From Larus michahellis (Eukaryota; Chordata; Aves; Charadriiformes; Laridae): a stretch of DNA of 64,000 bases. The stretch covers positions 88,210,215 to 88,274,214 of the forward strand of contig NC_133896.1 in assembly GCF_964199755.1 (NCBI RefSeq), in the 5' to 3' direction. The translations under genes were made by a program, and so were the position numbers. Shown in pieces: positions 33,993 to 45,800 of the stretch (positions are counted from its first letter, which is position 1; each line of letters starts with the position of its first letter). The notes below the pieces were generated by a model. It made no database searches, had not been told where the DNA came from, and saw nothing but the letters and a program-made list of their open reading frames with translations.

Positions 33993-34330
33993 ACTTGAGC
34001 CCTCCAGAAACCTGCCACAAAGGGAAAAACAGTGCTGGGAGGCAGCCCCTACTGAAGAGCTCCCCCATCTACTCCTTCCCTGAAGTCAACCACACCTGCT
34101 CCTTTTCACAAGGCCCCTGTAGTTAGGAGCTGACCCTCCCCCCAGCACCTCCCTGTATGCTTATTGCCCCTCCTGGTCAGGTGTCACCCACTGCCCCCAG
34201 TTATTATCTGCTTCCAGGTGAGGAAGGGTGTTGCAGGTTTGATTTCCACCTAATATTGGGTGCTAGTGTAGCTCTCAGTAGTGCTAGGGGTGGAAAGAGA
34301 GTTTTCCCCCCGATCTGTGTCATTGATAGG
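33993..34330 (-). promoter_or_regulatory. UPK3A: UPK3A 5' UTR and proximal promoter region
   Basis: The sequence directly upstream of the UPK3A start is moderately GC-rich but poor in CpG, with no clear TATA box, as expected for a tissue-restricted gene. On the minus strand it holds purine- and G-rich patches (GGGGGGAGGG at about 34,135-34,142) and E-box-like CACCTG words. The transcription start was not located; a 5' non-coding exon further upstream is not excluded. Confidence 0.45.
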
Positions 34331-36174
34331 TGGTTTTGTTCTTTACCTTCTTCTGTCTAAAAACTTTTGGAATCTCTCAGGTAGGGAAAATTTGGAACTG
34401 AATATCTGAACCTTGCATCCAGTCTGCATCATGGACTGTTCTGATTCAGAGCTCTGAATTTGGGAAGCTTTAACAGAGGTTACAGTTGCCTTCTGAATTG
34501 TGTTTCCTGGCTTACATCCTGAAAAACATAAGCCTTCTGCTTCTCGTTAACCCTAATGTGAATTAGGGCAACTACACAAAGAGCAAACTACTGGGAAAGC
34601 TGAATCTGACCTGTTGTACCGAACTGTTCAACTGAAAATAGTCTTGATAAGTAATTGCTATTACAAATGGTCTATTACAAAAGAGCTGAGATTACAAAAT
34701 TATTAGTTACCCACTTAAAATAGGCTAAGGGGAAAAAATATGTATCAGCAAGAATTTGCAAAATTAATGGGGCTAACATGATGTCACTGCAGCAACTACA
34801 GATTCACACTAATATCGCTACTGTTAGATTACCAAATCCATCTCCTTTATGGATATGCCATGGGCCCCAAAAATCTGTTCGAAATATGTAATCAAATGAT
34901 TATAATGCAATTTCCTCCCCATATGTGTCCCATTTTGTTTCAAACTCTGCATGTCATCTTCAGCGTGTTTGGTTTGACTTTTTTCTCACACTGCTTTTGA
35001 AGGAGAATATTGAATACAGGAGTTACCCTACATTTGCACTGCTATAGAATGAGTTGTATTATTCCTTCTCACTCTACAATGCACTCTAAGCTTGTTCTGG
35101 CATAAATACTCAGGTAAATCAGATTAAGCCAGAAAAGATCTTACCCTTCTGTCTTTTATTCCTAGGAATCTGATTTTTAGGTGTACAACCTTGGTACTGA
35201 TCTGCTCAAGAGTGTTTTTATCCCTTAAAGCAATATAATAACGCACAAAACCTGTAAGGTTTCTGACTCCACGGTAAAAGCAGAACTTAAGAACAACAAG
35301 ATCTCTTTCTCCATCATAAAATCAATACTTTCTCCGAACAGTGATTCCTGTAAAATCAGATCTTGAATTCTTTAGACACTTAAACCCTCCAGAGCAATCA
35401 GCAGTGCCTTTTTTTTTCTTAAGATGGAAAATAGACACATTATTTGTCCAGTTAAAAAAATTAAATAGACACCAGGACATATTGGATGGCAGAGAAAAAG
35501 AAATATTCTACTTTGTGGCATGCAGGCCAATTGCATGTGCTACAAAATACTCTTCCAAGTGCTGCTCCCTCATTTGCTTTCTAAAGCATCAAAATAGACA
35601 ACAGAAAAAACTATTGATTTTAATAATCAACAGATTAAGGCTCAGAATCACAGCAAAATTTTTGATTTAAAGGTAGCAATTATTTTTTTTTTAGATTCAC
35701 AGCCATCAAGCTATAAATTCAGCACTTAGTACTCAGGCAAAAGTCTGCATGACCTTCTTGGAGTCTTGTCTGGATGAAGAGTGTGGCAAACTGCTCCTTG
35801 GGCTACAGCCATGCAAACTATTGCTTGGGTGATTAGTTTTACAAGAGCCAAGAGTATGTCCATAGAGCTGTTCATCACAGAAAGTTAATCACCTTTCAAA
35901 GTGGTTACAGGATGACAATTTTAGACATTATTTTTAATGAGGCTATTTTTCTAAGCTATCATGATTTAGTTGAGTGCAAGGCCATCTTATGCTCTAGTGG
36001 AATTCACCAGACACAATAAGGGGGGATAACATTGCCTCTGTTGCAAGATTTTAAAATTGTTGGGTTTGTCTCATGCTCAGAAAAATCTCAAGCAAAAGTA
36101 GAAAATTAACATGACAATAAACTCTTTCAGCTCCATCTGTGCTGGCAGATGTGCCCTAAATTAGGACCAGATCC

Positions 36175-36240
36175 TATCCTTGCTTACACTTGTGTAAATC
36201 TATATTAACTCCACTGAAGTCAGGGGAGCTGGTCTGGATT
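36175..36240. repeat. Probable relic of an ancient amniote interspersed repeat
   Basis: The words CTTACACTTGTGTAAATC and ATTAACTCCACTGAAGTCAG are in the order typical of an old repeat common in reptile and bird genomes (TTACACC...GTAAATC...AACTCCATTGAAGTCAATG). The copy is short and degenerate. The family name was not determined. Confidence 0.35.
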
Positions 36241-37732
36241 TAAAGGATGTTACTGTGAACAAACTTAACCTCAGTATAATTACAGAATTCCCTAAAGAAA
36301 GCACAAGAGAATACATCAATGTAAATTCCTATGTCTTTGTTTAAGCAACAATGCCAATTTTCTTGCTCCATGTTACCTTGTGGGCAATTCTGGAGTAATT
36401 CATAGAAGCCTAGAATTAGTTTGGATTGATGGCTCCGTGAGAACAAACCTTTCCTGTAGCCCTGGCTTTCCAGGGCTCTGTGAAACTCATGTTTGGGGAG
36501 GATGGGACCTGAAATCCTGAAAGGCCGTGAAATGCATGGAACCCTCCAGGATCTGAAGTCCAAGCCTTCTTTACATTCTTGGCCGTGGGAGTAGTAGAGA
36601 AAACTCTCCATACTCTGCTGTGCTCCACCTCTCTGGTCCACTGCATGGTCTACAATTTATGGGCAACTTGCAAGCCTAGCTCCATGTAGAGAAATTACGG
36701 AGTTTAATAAAGAGATTAAAAAACATGGTGTTGACATCTACCTGTCAAGAGATAATCTAATCCAATGGGTGAGAAAGACGCATAAAACACAGAATTCATT
36801 TTAAAGTACTTTGACGATCTTCACAACTTTTCTGCATAGCTATTGCTAGCTTGTAATTTCCTGCAGATATCCTGGTGGGTGCAGACCTTGAGGGATGAGC
36901 TGAAAGAGGAGAGGAGTAAAGCCTTTGTGAATTAATTTTTTTAAAGCATTCCATGAATATGGAAGATCTGGAAGAGAATGCAAAGATGGTTAAAAAAAAG
37001 TTGATAAAACAGGTGATCAAGGTTTGGGAGAGTGGCGGAGAGCTGACACTGTTTAAAATGGAGAAGTACAGAGATGCAGCACTATAAAATATTGTGAAAG
37101 TGAGGACAAGTTAGAAGGAGAAACAATGGAAAAGTTTTTCCTTCTGTCCAGTCACTGTTCATCAGACATGATCTGGCAGGAACTTTAACCACTTTTATTG
37201 CTCTATTTTATGCATCATCTGGTCTGCAGAGGTTAGCCGCAAGGGAAGCAGCTGTCATACTGTTGGTATGATAAGAACATCTGCCCATTTGAGAGTGGCA
37301 CTGAAACCAAAAAATCTATTCAAAGAGGTTACTGGTCAGCTACTACAGACTTCAGAAGTGGTTGTTATGGGGGCTGGTATTAGTAACAGATTGTCATGGG
37401 CAGTGTCTGGAAATACAAGCCATCCTGGCAGCAGAAGGTTTCATCTAAAGGTAAATAACTTTCAGTCACTACTGCACTGTATTTGTATCATAAGGCTGTA
37501 GATAAAAGGGAGAAATTTCCCATTTATTCAGGGAGAAAACTCCTCAGTAATGCAGGAGGTGAAATGCCTCTTACGACATTTCTCTCTCTCGAAGTCTTCT
37601 CAGAATACTTCGACGCCGTAGGAGATTCACATCTCACAAGACCTGCTGCACAAAGGCCACATGGATGCCTGGTACTGTTGTGCAGTTCTGAAATCTCTTT
37701 GATATGTCTTTGGCTTCCTGGAGAAGTATTTC

Positions 37733-37759
37733 TGTCCATTGTTGCTGCCACAATGGACA
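37733..37759. repeat. Perfect 10-bp inverted repeat with 7-nt spacer
   Basis: TGTCCATTGT, TGCTGCC, ACAATGGACA. Each arm contains CCATTGT/ACAATGG, the core recognised by SOX-type HMG proteins. A paired SOX site is a possible role but the arm polarity is opposite to the classical SOX9 dimer arrangement, so this is only a suggestion. Confidence 0.7.
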
Positions 37760-40700
37760 TTCGCTTCTGGTCATAAAATTGACGCACTTATTAACATGGA
37801 CTCAGGATTTATTTTCAGGGTCCCTCTTCCTTCTTTCCTAATCAAGTCCCTTTGTATGTACAGATTAGGAATCTCCAGAAGAGCTCTGCAAACTGCTTTG
37901 TTAAAAAGGGACCGGTGTGATAGAGATAAGCCCCATCCTACATTCACTTAGCACAGGAACAGACTTATGTGCTGAGTTGGGGTCCCATCTGTGCACAGAT
38001 CAGAGTAGCATGACTCACTGAGCCATTGATCTCCTTAAATTAGAAATCTTTCATGTGTCCATAAGAAAATATGAAGGCTCAGTTAGAAAGACGAGAACTT
38101 GGAACTTATTTTATCATCTGTTGACAATTAATTTTGTGCAAACCTGAAAGGTCAAGCAGTGGAAACATCAGGAAGGGAAAAATAACTTTCTACATAAGAA
38201 ATCAGGGCCACACCATTGTGTAATATAAATTAGCATGGCTTCATTGAGGTAAATTTCTTATGAACAGAAGAACTGGTCCTTCTTGCATTCCCCTCAGAAA
38301 TCATGTATAAGATCTTATCACTGCAGTAAACCCCGAACAGTTGAAGAACACTGAAACATCTGCAGCTTGGAGGAGCCAGGGGTTAAAATGAAAGACCCCT
38401 TTGTTACACAGAGGTTACTGTTTTCTTTGCTGAGGAAATGTCTTACTATCTACAGTTATCCACTTGAACATTCATCTCATACTGTTAAGAACCACTAAGT
38501 ACTTTGTTTTATGGAAGTTCTGGGCTTACGTGATAGTGTAGATGTACCTAATAAAAGCAAGAACCATTTGCTGCAGCCTTCTCAGAACTGCCCCTCGTGA
38601 TGGATCACTTGTGCCAGGTGGGTCAATGTAGGATGATCCCACATTTCTTTGCTTAGAAAATGATATTTTCCTACTTCACTGAATCCACTGTTGATTGAAG
38701 AGCTTGTTCTAAAGATCAGTTATAATGAGGAGTCACACTGGTGTAAAAGAGGAAGAAGATAAACTATCTTTGTTACTTCAGAGTGGTTGGGTGTTATATC
38801 TATGACCAAAGTAACATGGATTTTGGTGAAAAACTAAGCAAAGATGACAGGGGATGGAGTTAATCTTCCTGGCCTGTGAACTGGCTACATTTCCTAAGCT
38901 GCAGTTTCTGTTAACTGGCTTCTTGCAAAAGTAACTTGACTGTGTTTGGCATGGCACGGGTCAGTGCAGTGACGCTTTCCCTGGCTGACGTGAGGACCCA
39001 GGCCTCCCTAAGCAGTGGGTGTAATCCCTCACCTTCGTCCTCGGGTTGCTCTTGATTATTTCTATATTGGAGCCCTTTTAATTTAGTTTTACCAGGTAAA
39101 TAAAATTTAGCTTTCTGGGTTTGCAAGCAGGAGCGAATGTTAATGGCACGCAACTTGATTAATATTTGAGGTCTGAGAAGGATCTCTCTGTAATGGCTGA
39201 AGAGTAGGCTCTTTCCTCACAAAGATTTTATTAGGGCTTGGAATACCTCTCTAAATCCAGAGTCCTGAAATACCACTTCATGGAGCCAGTTTAATACCCT
39301 TGAGACTTGGCTGAACTTTGGTGCAATAGCTGTGGTTTTATATGAATGTGAAGTACAACACAACCAGGCTCCTGTACTGATCAGTGTGCCAAATTCCACT
39401 GCAGTCAGGCCTGGGTGGAAGTTTTCTAACAAAATGATAAATTAGGTCCATAATGTTGTAATTAAAAATGGAACAAGCTTTCTGTTAGGACTTCCTTTAC
39501 TCACTGAATTGTAACCCACTAGCTATTTCATCATTCCCAGAAGGACAAAAAGTATACGCTGGTTTTGACTACAGTCTTTATGTTGTAGCTGAAGTGCTTT
39601 ACCCTGAATTCTGATAGATGCTGTTTGAAGTTAACAACCAGGTAAAAAACCCTAAACCAGAACTACCCTCTAAAAAGAGGCCTATGAATCAGATGTTGCT
39701 TAGTCTGGATCCTCATTCTTCAGATAATGTCACAGAAATGCCCCATTAATTTGCCTTCCAAGAGGTGTAAAAGGACTTCGTGAAACAATTCGGATACACA
39801 GGTCTGGATATCCATATCCATGATTCCAGTGCAGACTATGCAGGAAGATGGAGAAATCTATAAGCTTAGGTACTGAATGCCCCTCTGCTGCTAGTCAAAA
39901 TTTATGTTCTAAACAACATCCATATTTCTAGTTACTTATACTCATTTTTGTTTGCTGTTTGACAATGTAGTCCTCTATAGAATTTGAATATAGGTTCCTA
40001 CTGATAAAGTTTAGGCAGCTCGGTTTCATCTCTGTTCCTCTTCAGCATTCAAAGGACTGTATTATACAAAATGTGCTTCCGAGTAGTGACTTCTTGTTCA
40101 ACTCTGAGTTGAATGGAAGCCATGAGAACATGTCAGGCAGGAATGCTGCCAGCCCTGTGTGGAGTTATCTCTGTAAGTCAATGAGCAGCACCAAAAGATG
40201 GCTTTTTTAAGGAGTTCATTCTCATGGTTTGATAACGTGATATACAGCAACTTCTCATGTCGGAACATGACTAGAACAAGAGACTGGGGAAAAAAGGATC
40301 CTGCTGTAGTAAACCACTGATTCACAATTGCTCTAGAAAAGGGAGAGAAACACTTGACCCAGCTATGTTTGTATGGTTTGTAGTTTAACATGACATTTAT
40401 AGTTTCAGTTTACAATAGACTGAGATGCTTCAATGTTTTTCTGCACGTTCTTTGAGATCATGTGCATGGTGGATATGCTTGGTAATAAATAGTTTTGATC
40501 AGATTGAAGGTGGAAGAAAAGTCAATCTGATGCTGTAGAAGGCATTTGCAAAACTACATCCCAGAATAATTTTTTTTACATTGAAAAGTGAAACAACCAC
40601 TCAAGAAACAAGAAGAAAAGGAAGACAATGTTTCTCCTAACTCATGTGCTTCTGATGTTCTAAGCTTTCAGCTGATATTAGTGGCAAATATAAGTCTATA

Positions 40701-41949
40701 ATTATTAATAATTAATAATAAACAGGCAGGATTCAGTGTAAATAGCTGCTGGGAGAGGGATGCAATAGGTAATATTAGAATTTCAGCTATGCTGGTACAA
40801 GTTTCTCTGCAGTCAATAGATTTAAACCTACAGCCCTGTAAAGGGAGATAAAAATGCAACGAGTAAATGCAATTATATTTATCATAAAAAGATCATATGA
40901 AAAAAGTAAGCATTGCTGTGACAATGTCTAAATGGGGAAACTGACGCCTGGTAAAGTGCAATGACTTGACCGGAGTGTTACGGTAGTAAAGAAAGCCCAC
41001 ATCTCAACTCTCATGACACCTAGTCCAGCATCTAATGGACTGAGCTGACTCTATTGTAAACTTATTTCAGGGGACTTCATGAATAGATATTTTTACTTAA
41101 CCTGGTAGGCAGAAACTTGTTTGTTCTTATATAAAGCTATTTAAACCTTCTCTTTCTCTTCTCAATACACTTTTACTGGGACTCAGTGAGAGATATTTTG
41201 TTGAAATCTGTTTTCTAAGCAGCTTCAGTTCCAATCTTATCCTTGTCTCCAGCCTGCCTACCACTGCAGTGCACTTGGCTCTGCTCTCGGTTGTTAGTTA
41301 CTTGCTTAAGGAAGAGTTGTTTTGTGATTAGGACCTCGGACGATGATCCAAAAGATTATGCATAGTTAGTGGCTTCCTCTGAAAGCAACCTATTTAATCG
41401 CTGTTTTTCAGCTGCCCGCTTGTAAAATAGGAATAAAAATTATTCAGCTTTTGGTGTTTTCTATTCAGACTACGTGTGTTTGGGGAAAGATTATTCTTTA
41501 TTAACTACATAGGTGTATTGGTTATTTTAGCCTTTAAAAGAAGAATTGTGTAATACAATTCACTGGTCAATTTTGGGCAGACATAGAATACAACCCTCAA
41601 ACTCACTTTCAATTTCCAAGCATTCATGCACAGAACCTCTGGAAAGAAAGTCCTCACTATAGAGCTTGCCATATGTACAAGCTGTTGAAATGATTTAAAT
41701 ACATTTGGCTTCCAAGAGTGAATTTCATATGAACACAGTCTAAACAGATATTCCTGCTCAGGAGCTGAAACCCAGCTGTGTGTTTTATCATACACACAGC
41801 ATTTTGTTGCATGACAGGGCTTGATTCTTGAGCAATTTGTTTTCAGTATCAGCACATTCCAAGGGCTTAAACTCTGAAACTCAAAGTTTAAGCTATGTGT
41901 ATATGGATATGCACATCCTCATAGTCAAGCTGATGAGGACCAGACCAGA

Positions 41950-42755
41950 TAAGTAGACAGCAAGGTGGACTGAATAGCTGGGCTGAGAGATTTGTGATCG
42001 GCAGCACCAAGTCCAGCTGGAGGCCAGTCAGTAATGGGGTACCCCAGGAGCCAATACTAGGATCAATACTGTCTAACATCTGCGTTAATGACCTAGGTGG
42101 TGGACCAGAGTGCACCCTAAGGAATTTTGCAGATGATAAAAAACTGGGAGGCATGGCTGATACACCAGAGACTTGTGCTGCCATTCAGAGGGACCTGGGC
42201 ACGGTGGAGAATGGACCAACCAGAATCTGATGAAGTTGAACAAAGGTAAATGCAAAGTCCTGCACCTAGGAAGGAATAAACTTATAGACCAGTACACAAT
42301 GGGGCCAGCTGGCTGGAAAGCAGCTTTACAGAAGAGGAGCTGGGCTCCTGGTGAACAAAATGTTAACCAGGAGCCAACAATGTGCCCTTGCGGCAAAGGC
42401 AGCCAACAGGACACAGGGCTGCATGAAGATCATTGCCAGCAGGTCAAGGAAGGTGATTCATCCCCTCTGTTCAGCCCTGGTGAGACCACAATTGGAGTGC
42501 TGTGTTCAGTTCTGGGGTCCCCAGTATAGGAGAGAGATGGACCTACTGGCACCGCTTCAGGAAAGGGCAACTAAGATGAATAAAGGATTGGAGCACCTGA
42601 TATAATAAAGCAGTGGGGTTTTTAGCCTTGAAAAGGGAAAGTTCAGAGGGGACCTAATCAATGCATGTAAATACCTGATGGGAGGGAGCCTGTAACAAGA
42701 AGGTAGCCAAAGAAAGAAGCACACGGAAAAACAGGACCAAATGGAGTTACTGGAC
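41950..42755 (+). mobile_element. CR1 LINE fragment, reverse-transcriptase region, 3' end missing
   Basis: The sense strand encodes scrambled but clear CR1 ORF2 blocks in several frames: GVPQEPILGSILSNICVNDL, CTLRNFADDKKLGGMADTPE (catalytic FADD block), AAIQRDLG, NLMKLNKGKCKVLHLGRN, QQCALAAKAANRTQGCM, ALVRPQLECCVQFWGPQYRR and RATKMNKGLEHL. Frame changes near 42,220 and 42,350 and a stop after the EHL block show that it is dead. After KRGK-type sequence at about 42,640 and 'AATACCTGATGGGAGGGAG' it decays and ends at about 42,750 without the CR1 3' UTR. The left end near 41,950 is approximate. Confidence 0.92.
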
Positions 42756-42780
42756 TCTGTATAAAGGGATGCCCATTAGC

Positions 42781-42815
42781 AGTATAAACTAATTAAGCAG
42801 TATAAACTAATTAAG
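42781..42815. repeat. 18-bp tandem duplication (two copies)
   Basis: AGTATAAACTAATTAAGC is repeated directly, the second copy lacking only its last base. It lies just past the broken end of the CR1 fragment. Confidence 0.85.
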
Positions 42816-45800
42816 AAGAAAAGGCTTTCTGTAAAAGTCATTCAAATGATTTAGAAATGCTTTGTCAGGAAGGCTGCAATGCAGCATGATGTGAATTTAT
42901 TTTTAAGTATACTGCAGTCAGGATAATCAAACAAGGCTGATTAGAAAATACCAATGTGAAGCTATGTGGGCCAAAACTGCTGTAATCTAGACCAGAGACC
43001 AAGCAGACTACCTGATTCATAAAATCATCAATAGAGCATGGACAATTTTATTTGAGAATACATCTTTGCTCCTCTTTGTCCCTCCTGCGAAGACAAGAAT
43101 GAAGGCAGATTCTTTGTGATCCTTTTGGTGATAAAACAAAAGCAGATGAATTCTGCACCTCATTTGCTATGCTGGTTTTGTGATTAACAGCAAACATGCA
43201 AACGCAGTGCCTGCTAAAGCATATAATTGGTGCAAAAGTCCTGAAAAAGAGAATGAAAAGGTATTAAATAGACTTTGTCAAACACAGAAGAGCTTTTCAC
43301 CCTCTTTCAGTCTAGCTGTAATTCTTGTTCTACCAGACAGGCCAGAATGGTTCATTGCTGTCTTCTGCGTTTTACATTTTTAAGATATTTTCCCCTGTCT
43401 GTTGTTAAACATTCAAGAGAAAAGCACAGGTACAAGAGGACATTCCTGTTTGGTGGAATTACTAAATTTCAGCAGAGGTAATTCTAGACGTCCAGCATCC
43501 CAGGTCATTATAAACATTAAGGAATGATGTGGTATTCCAGCCTCAAATATTCTTAAAACCGGGAATGAAATAGACCCAACCGGTAAGTTTCTGTGATTTA
43601 CCAGCTTCCAGCTTGTCAGCTGAGCCATGTTAGCTGGATGTATGTGATCTCCAAGGCCTTTGCAATTGTGGAGTAAAATGAGTTAACTTAAACCACTTAA
43701 CCTGTCATGTTTCATTACACAGCTGCAGCAGTGTAAGAGCACATTACACTGCCAATTACTGTGTATGATTTGATGAATAGTAGAGCATTAAAATGGGGAA
43801 ATTTGATCATTTGCAACTATCTATACATATGGATCACACATCAATCCCACAGGTTGCCTGAAGTAAAAAGTTTGAGCAAACTTAGTTCATTTCCTAGTTC
43901 TTCTAGCTTAAAAAAGGATTACATTTAGTTTAGCACTCATCCAACCTGACAACTTCCTATCAATATTTCAGTGCCCTGTCTAGTAGTGGCAAGACTTAGG
44001 CAGCTACAAAAAAAACGAAGAAAAGCTCCAAACTTGTACTCAGATCTCGATCAGGCAAAGCTTAATTTATGTCCTGATGCTTATCTCACATGGCAATCCT
44101 TTTATTTGCTCACCTACTAGAGGGCTGCATTTTGGCTGCTGTTATTTACACATTTTTTGCTCTACATTCCATTAATCTCAATAGTTCTGTTAACAAAGAA
44201 TTGTACATGCCAAGGAAGATTGCTTATTATAGATCTTTATTCCATCAAGTTTTCTGTAAGTGCATTTACAGCTCCCGTAGGCCTAAAGTCTCCTTTTTAG
44301 AATCAGTTCCCCTAAATACAATGGATGTATGGGACACAATATAGATATTTAATGAGAACCACCCAGCAGCTCAGGTATTTACAGCTGCATTACAGCCATA
44401 GTCTTGCTTGGTCAAAGCAATTTTTCTGCTAAAAGCTGACTAGCGATATTGACACTGACATGCCGGAATTTGGAGAACATTTGTAACACAGGCCTAATGT
44501 TATCATGCGTGGCTTTCTACATTAAATAGTAAAGTACCTCACTAATCAGGGCAGCAAAAATACATTTTCAAGTGTATAATCTATCTATTTTTATAACAAG
44601 TCATTGCCACCATCCCAGCTGCACTATCACATAGCAATACACATCTATCATCCAGGAGGATAGCATCATAAATCCAACATCATTTATGCAAATTTCACTT
44701 ACAAAGCCAAAATGAGCTGAACCCAATGGAGCTACATAGATTTATACCAAGTATTACATCTGTAGTCTCCTCCAAGCAGTAATCCCCCTTAATTGTAGTC
44801 TCTCTTAAGTGTTCTGCAAACAATGAGAGGGAAAGACACAGGGAAGGGGAAGGCAAAGCTGTATTTCCTCTAAGGAGAAAGGCTTGATGGAAGACATGAT
44901 ACAGCACATGAGGGAGACAGATTTCTCAGCCTGCATAATAGAATTCTATGAAAACTAACGATAGTCAGAAAATGAACCTCCTTCCATCCAAGAACACAGC
45001 ATATATAGCATCATAATATATGAAATGCAAGCAAAGCCTCCTGAAATAAAGCTTTACTCTGCATGCACAAACCTTTCCTTGGGGAAAGGGTGAAAAAGTG
45101 AGTGAACTGCACATGCCAGATGCTGCACGTATTCCTTGAGCTGTCAGGAATTCTTTAAAAAGGGCTGTTGAATAGGAGAGGAGAGTTGCTGAAGAGAACT
45201 GGATGGAACAAAGATTTTGAAAACACAAAGATGAGACCCAAAGCAAAAAGCTCCATGATGTTAAAAGCAAAAGAGAGACAAAGCTCTTCATGACCAACAT
45301 GAAAAGAAAGCCAGCACATACCAAGTCAAACAGTTTTTCTCTACCGATTTTTCAGCAAAGTACCTTACACACCCCAAACACAGGGACTTGCTCCTGAAGC
45401 AACAAGTAGAAAACAGAAGAGCAGCAGAGACCTCCTGAGCCACATGCCTGTTCCCCCGTGTCCCTTTCTACTGTCAGGGATCAGAGAGCCGGTAACACTA
45501 GAGCAGTGCTGAGCCTTTAGCCAGGCTGTGGGAACGTGACACATCTCGGGTGGTGTTAAATAAAAACAGTGCTGCTGTAGGAACCATTTCAAACTTACAA
45601 GCTGGTAAGATCGTAAAGGAGAAAGGGCTTTCTTGAAAAAGAAAAAAAAAAAACAGGAGAAAGTCAGAGTGGTAATCCACACAGAAGTACTGAGTTATAG
45701 AAAATATTCCATCTCACAGCAAAGCAAGTTGCAAGTGCATTCGTAGCCAAGGACAAGAGTTTGGAATTGCATAAACTTTTAGCTTGAAAGCACCATCAGT

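Larger units (their letters stand above)
34331..41949. other. Intergenic, no gene recognised
   Basis: About 7.6 kb upstream of UPK3A. No exon of the expected neighbour KIAA0930 was seen. It holds an old repeat relic at about 36,175-36,240, a perfect inverted repeat at 37,733-37,759 and an AT-rich TTAATAATTAATAAT patch at about 40,696-40,722. Open frames at 36,240-36,646 and 37,483-37,787 on either strand lack recognisable features. Confidence 0.5.

Noticed and set aside
33354..34360. Several open frames on both strands around UPK3A exon 1 and its upstream region
   Set aside because: They cross the intron or promoter, overlap each other in different frames and show no domain. Only the signal-peptide exon at 33,938-33,992 is supported.
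36240..36646. Two overlapping minus-strand frames of 133 and 76 codons
   Set aside because: No recognisable domain, start context or splice partner; probably chance or an old repeat.
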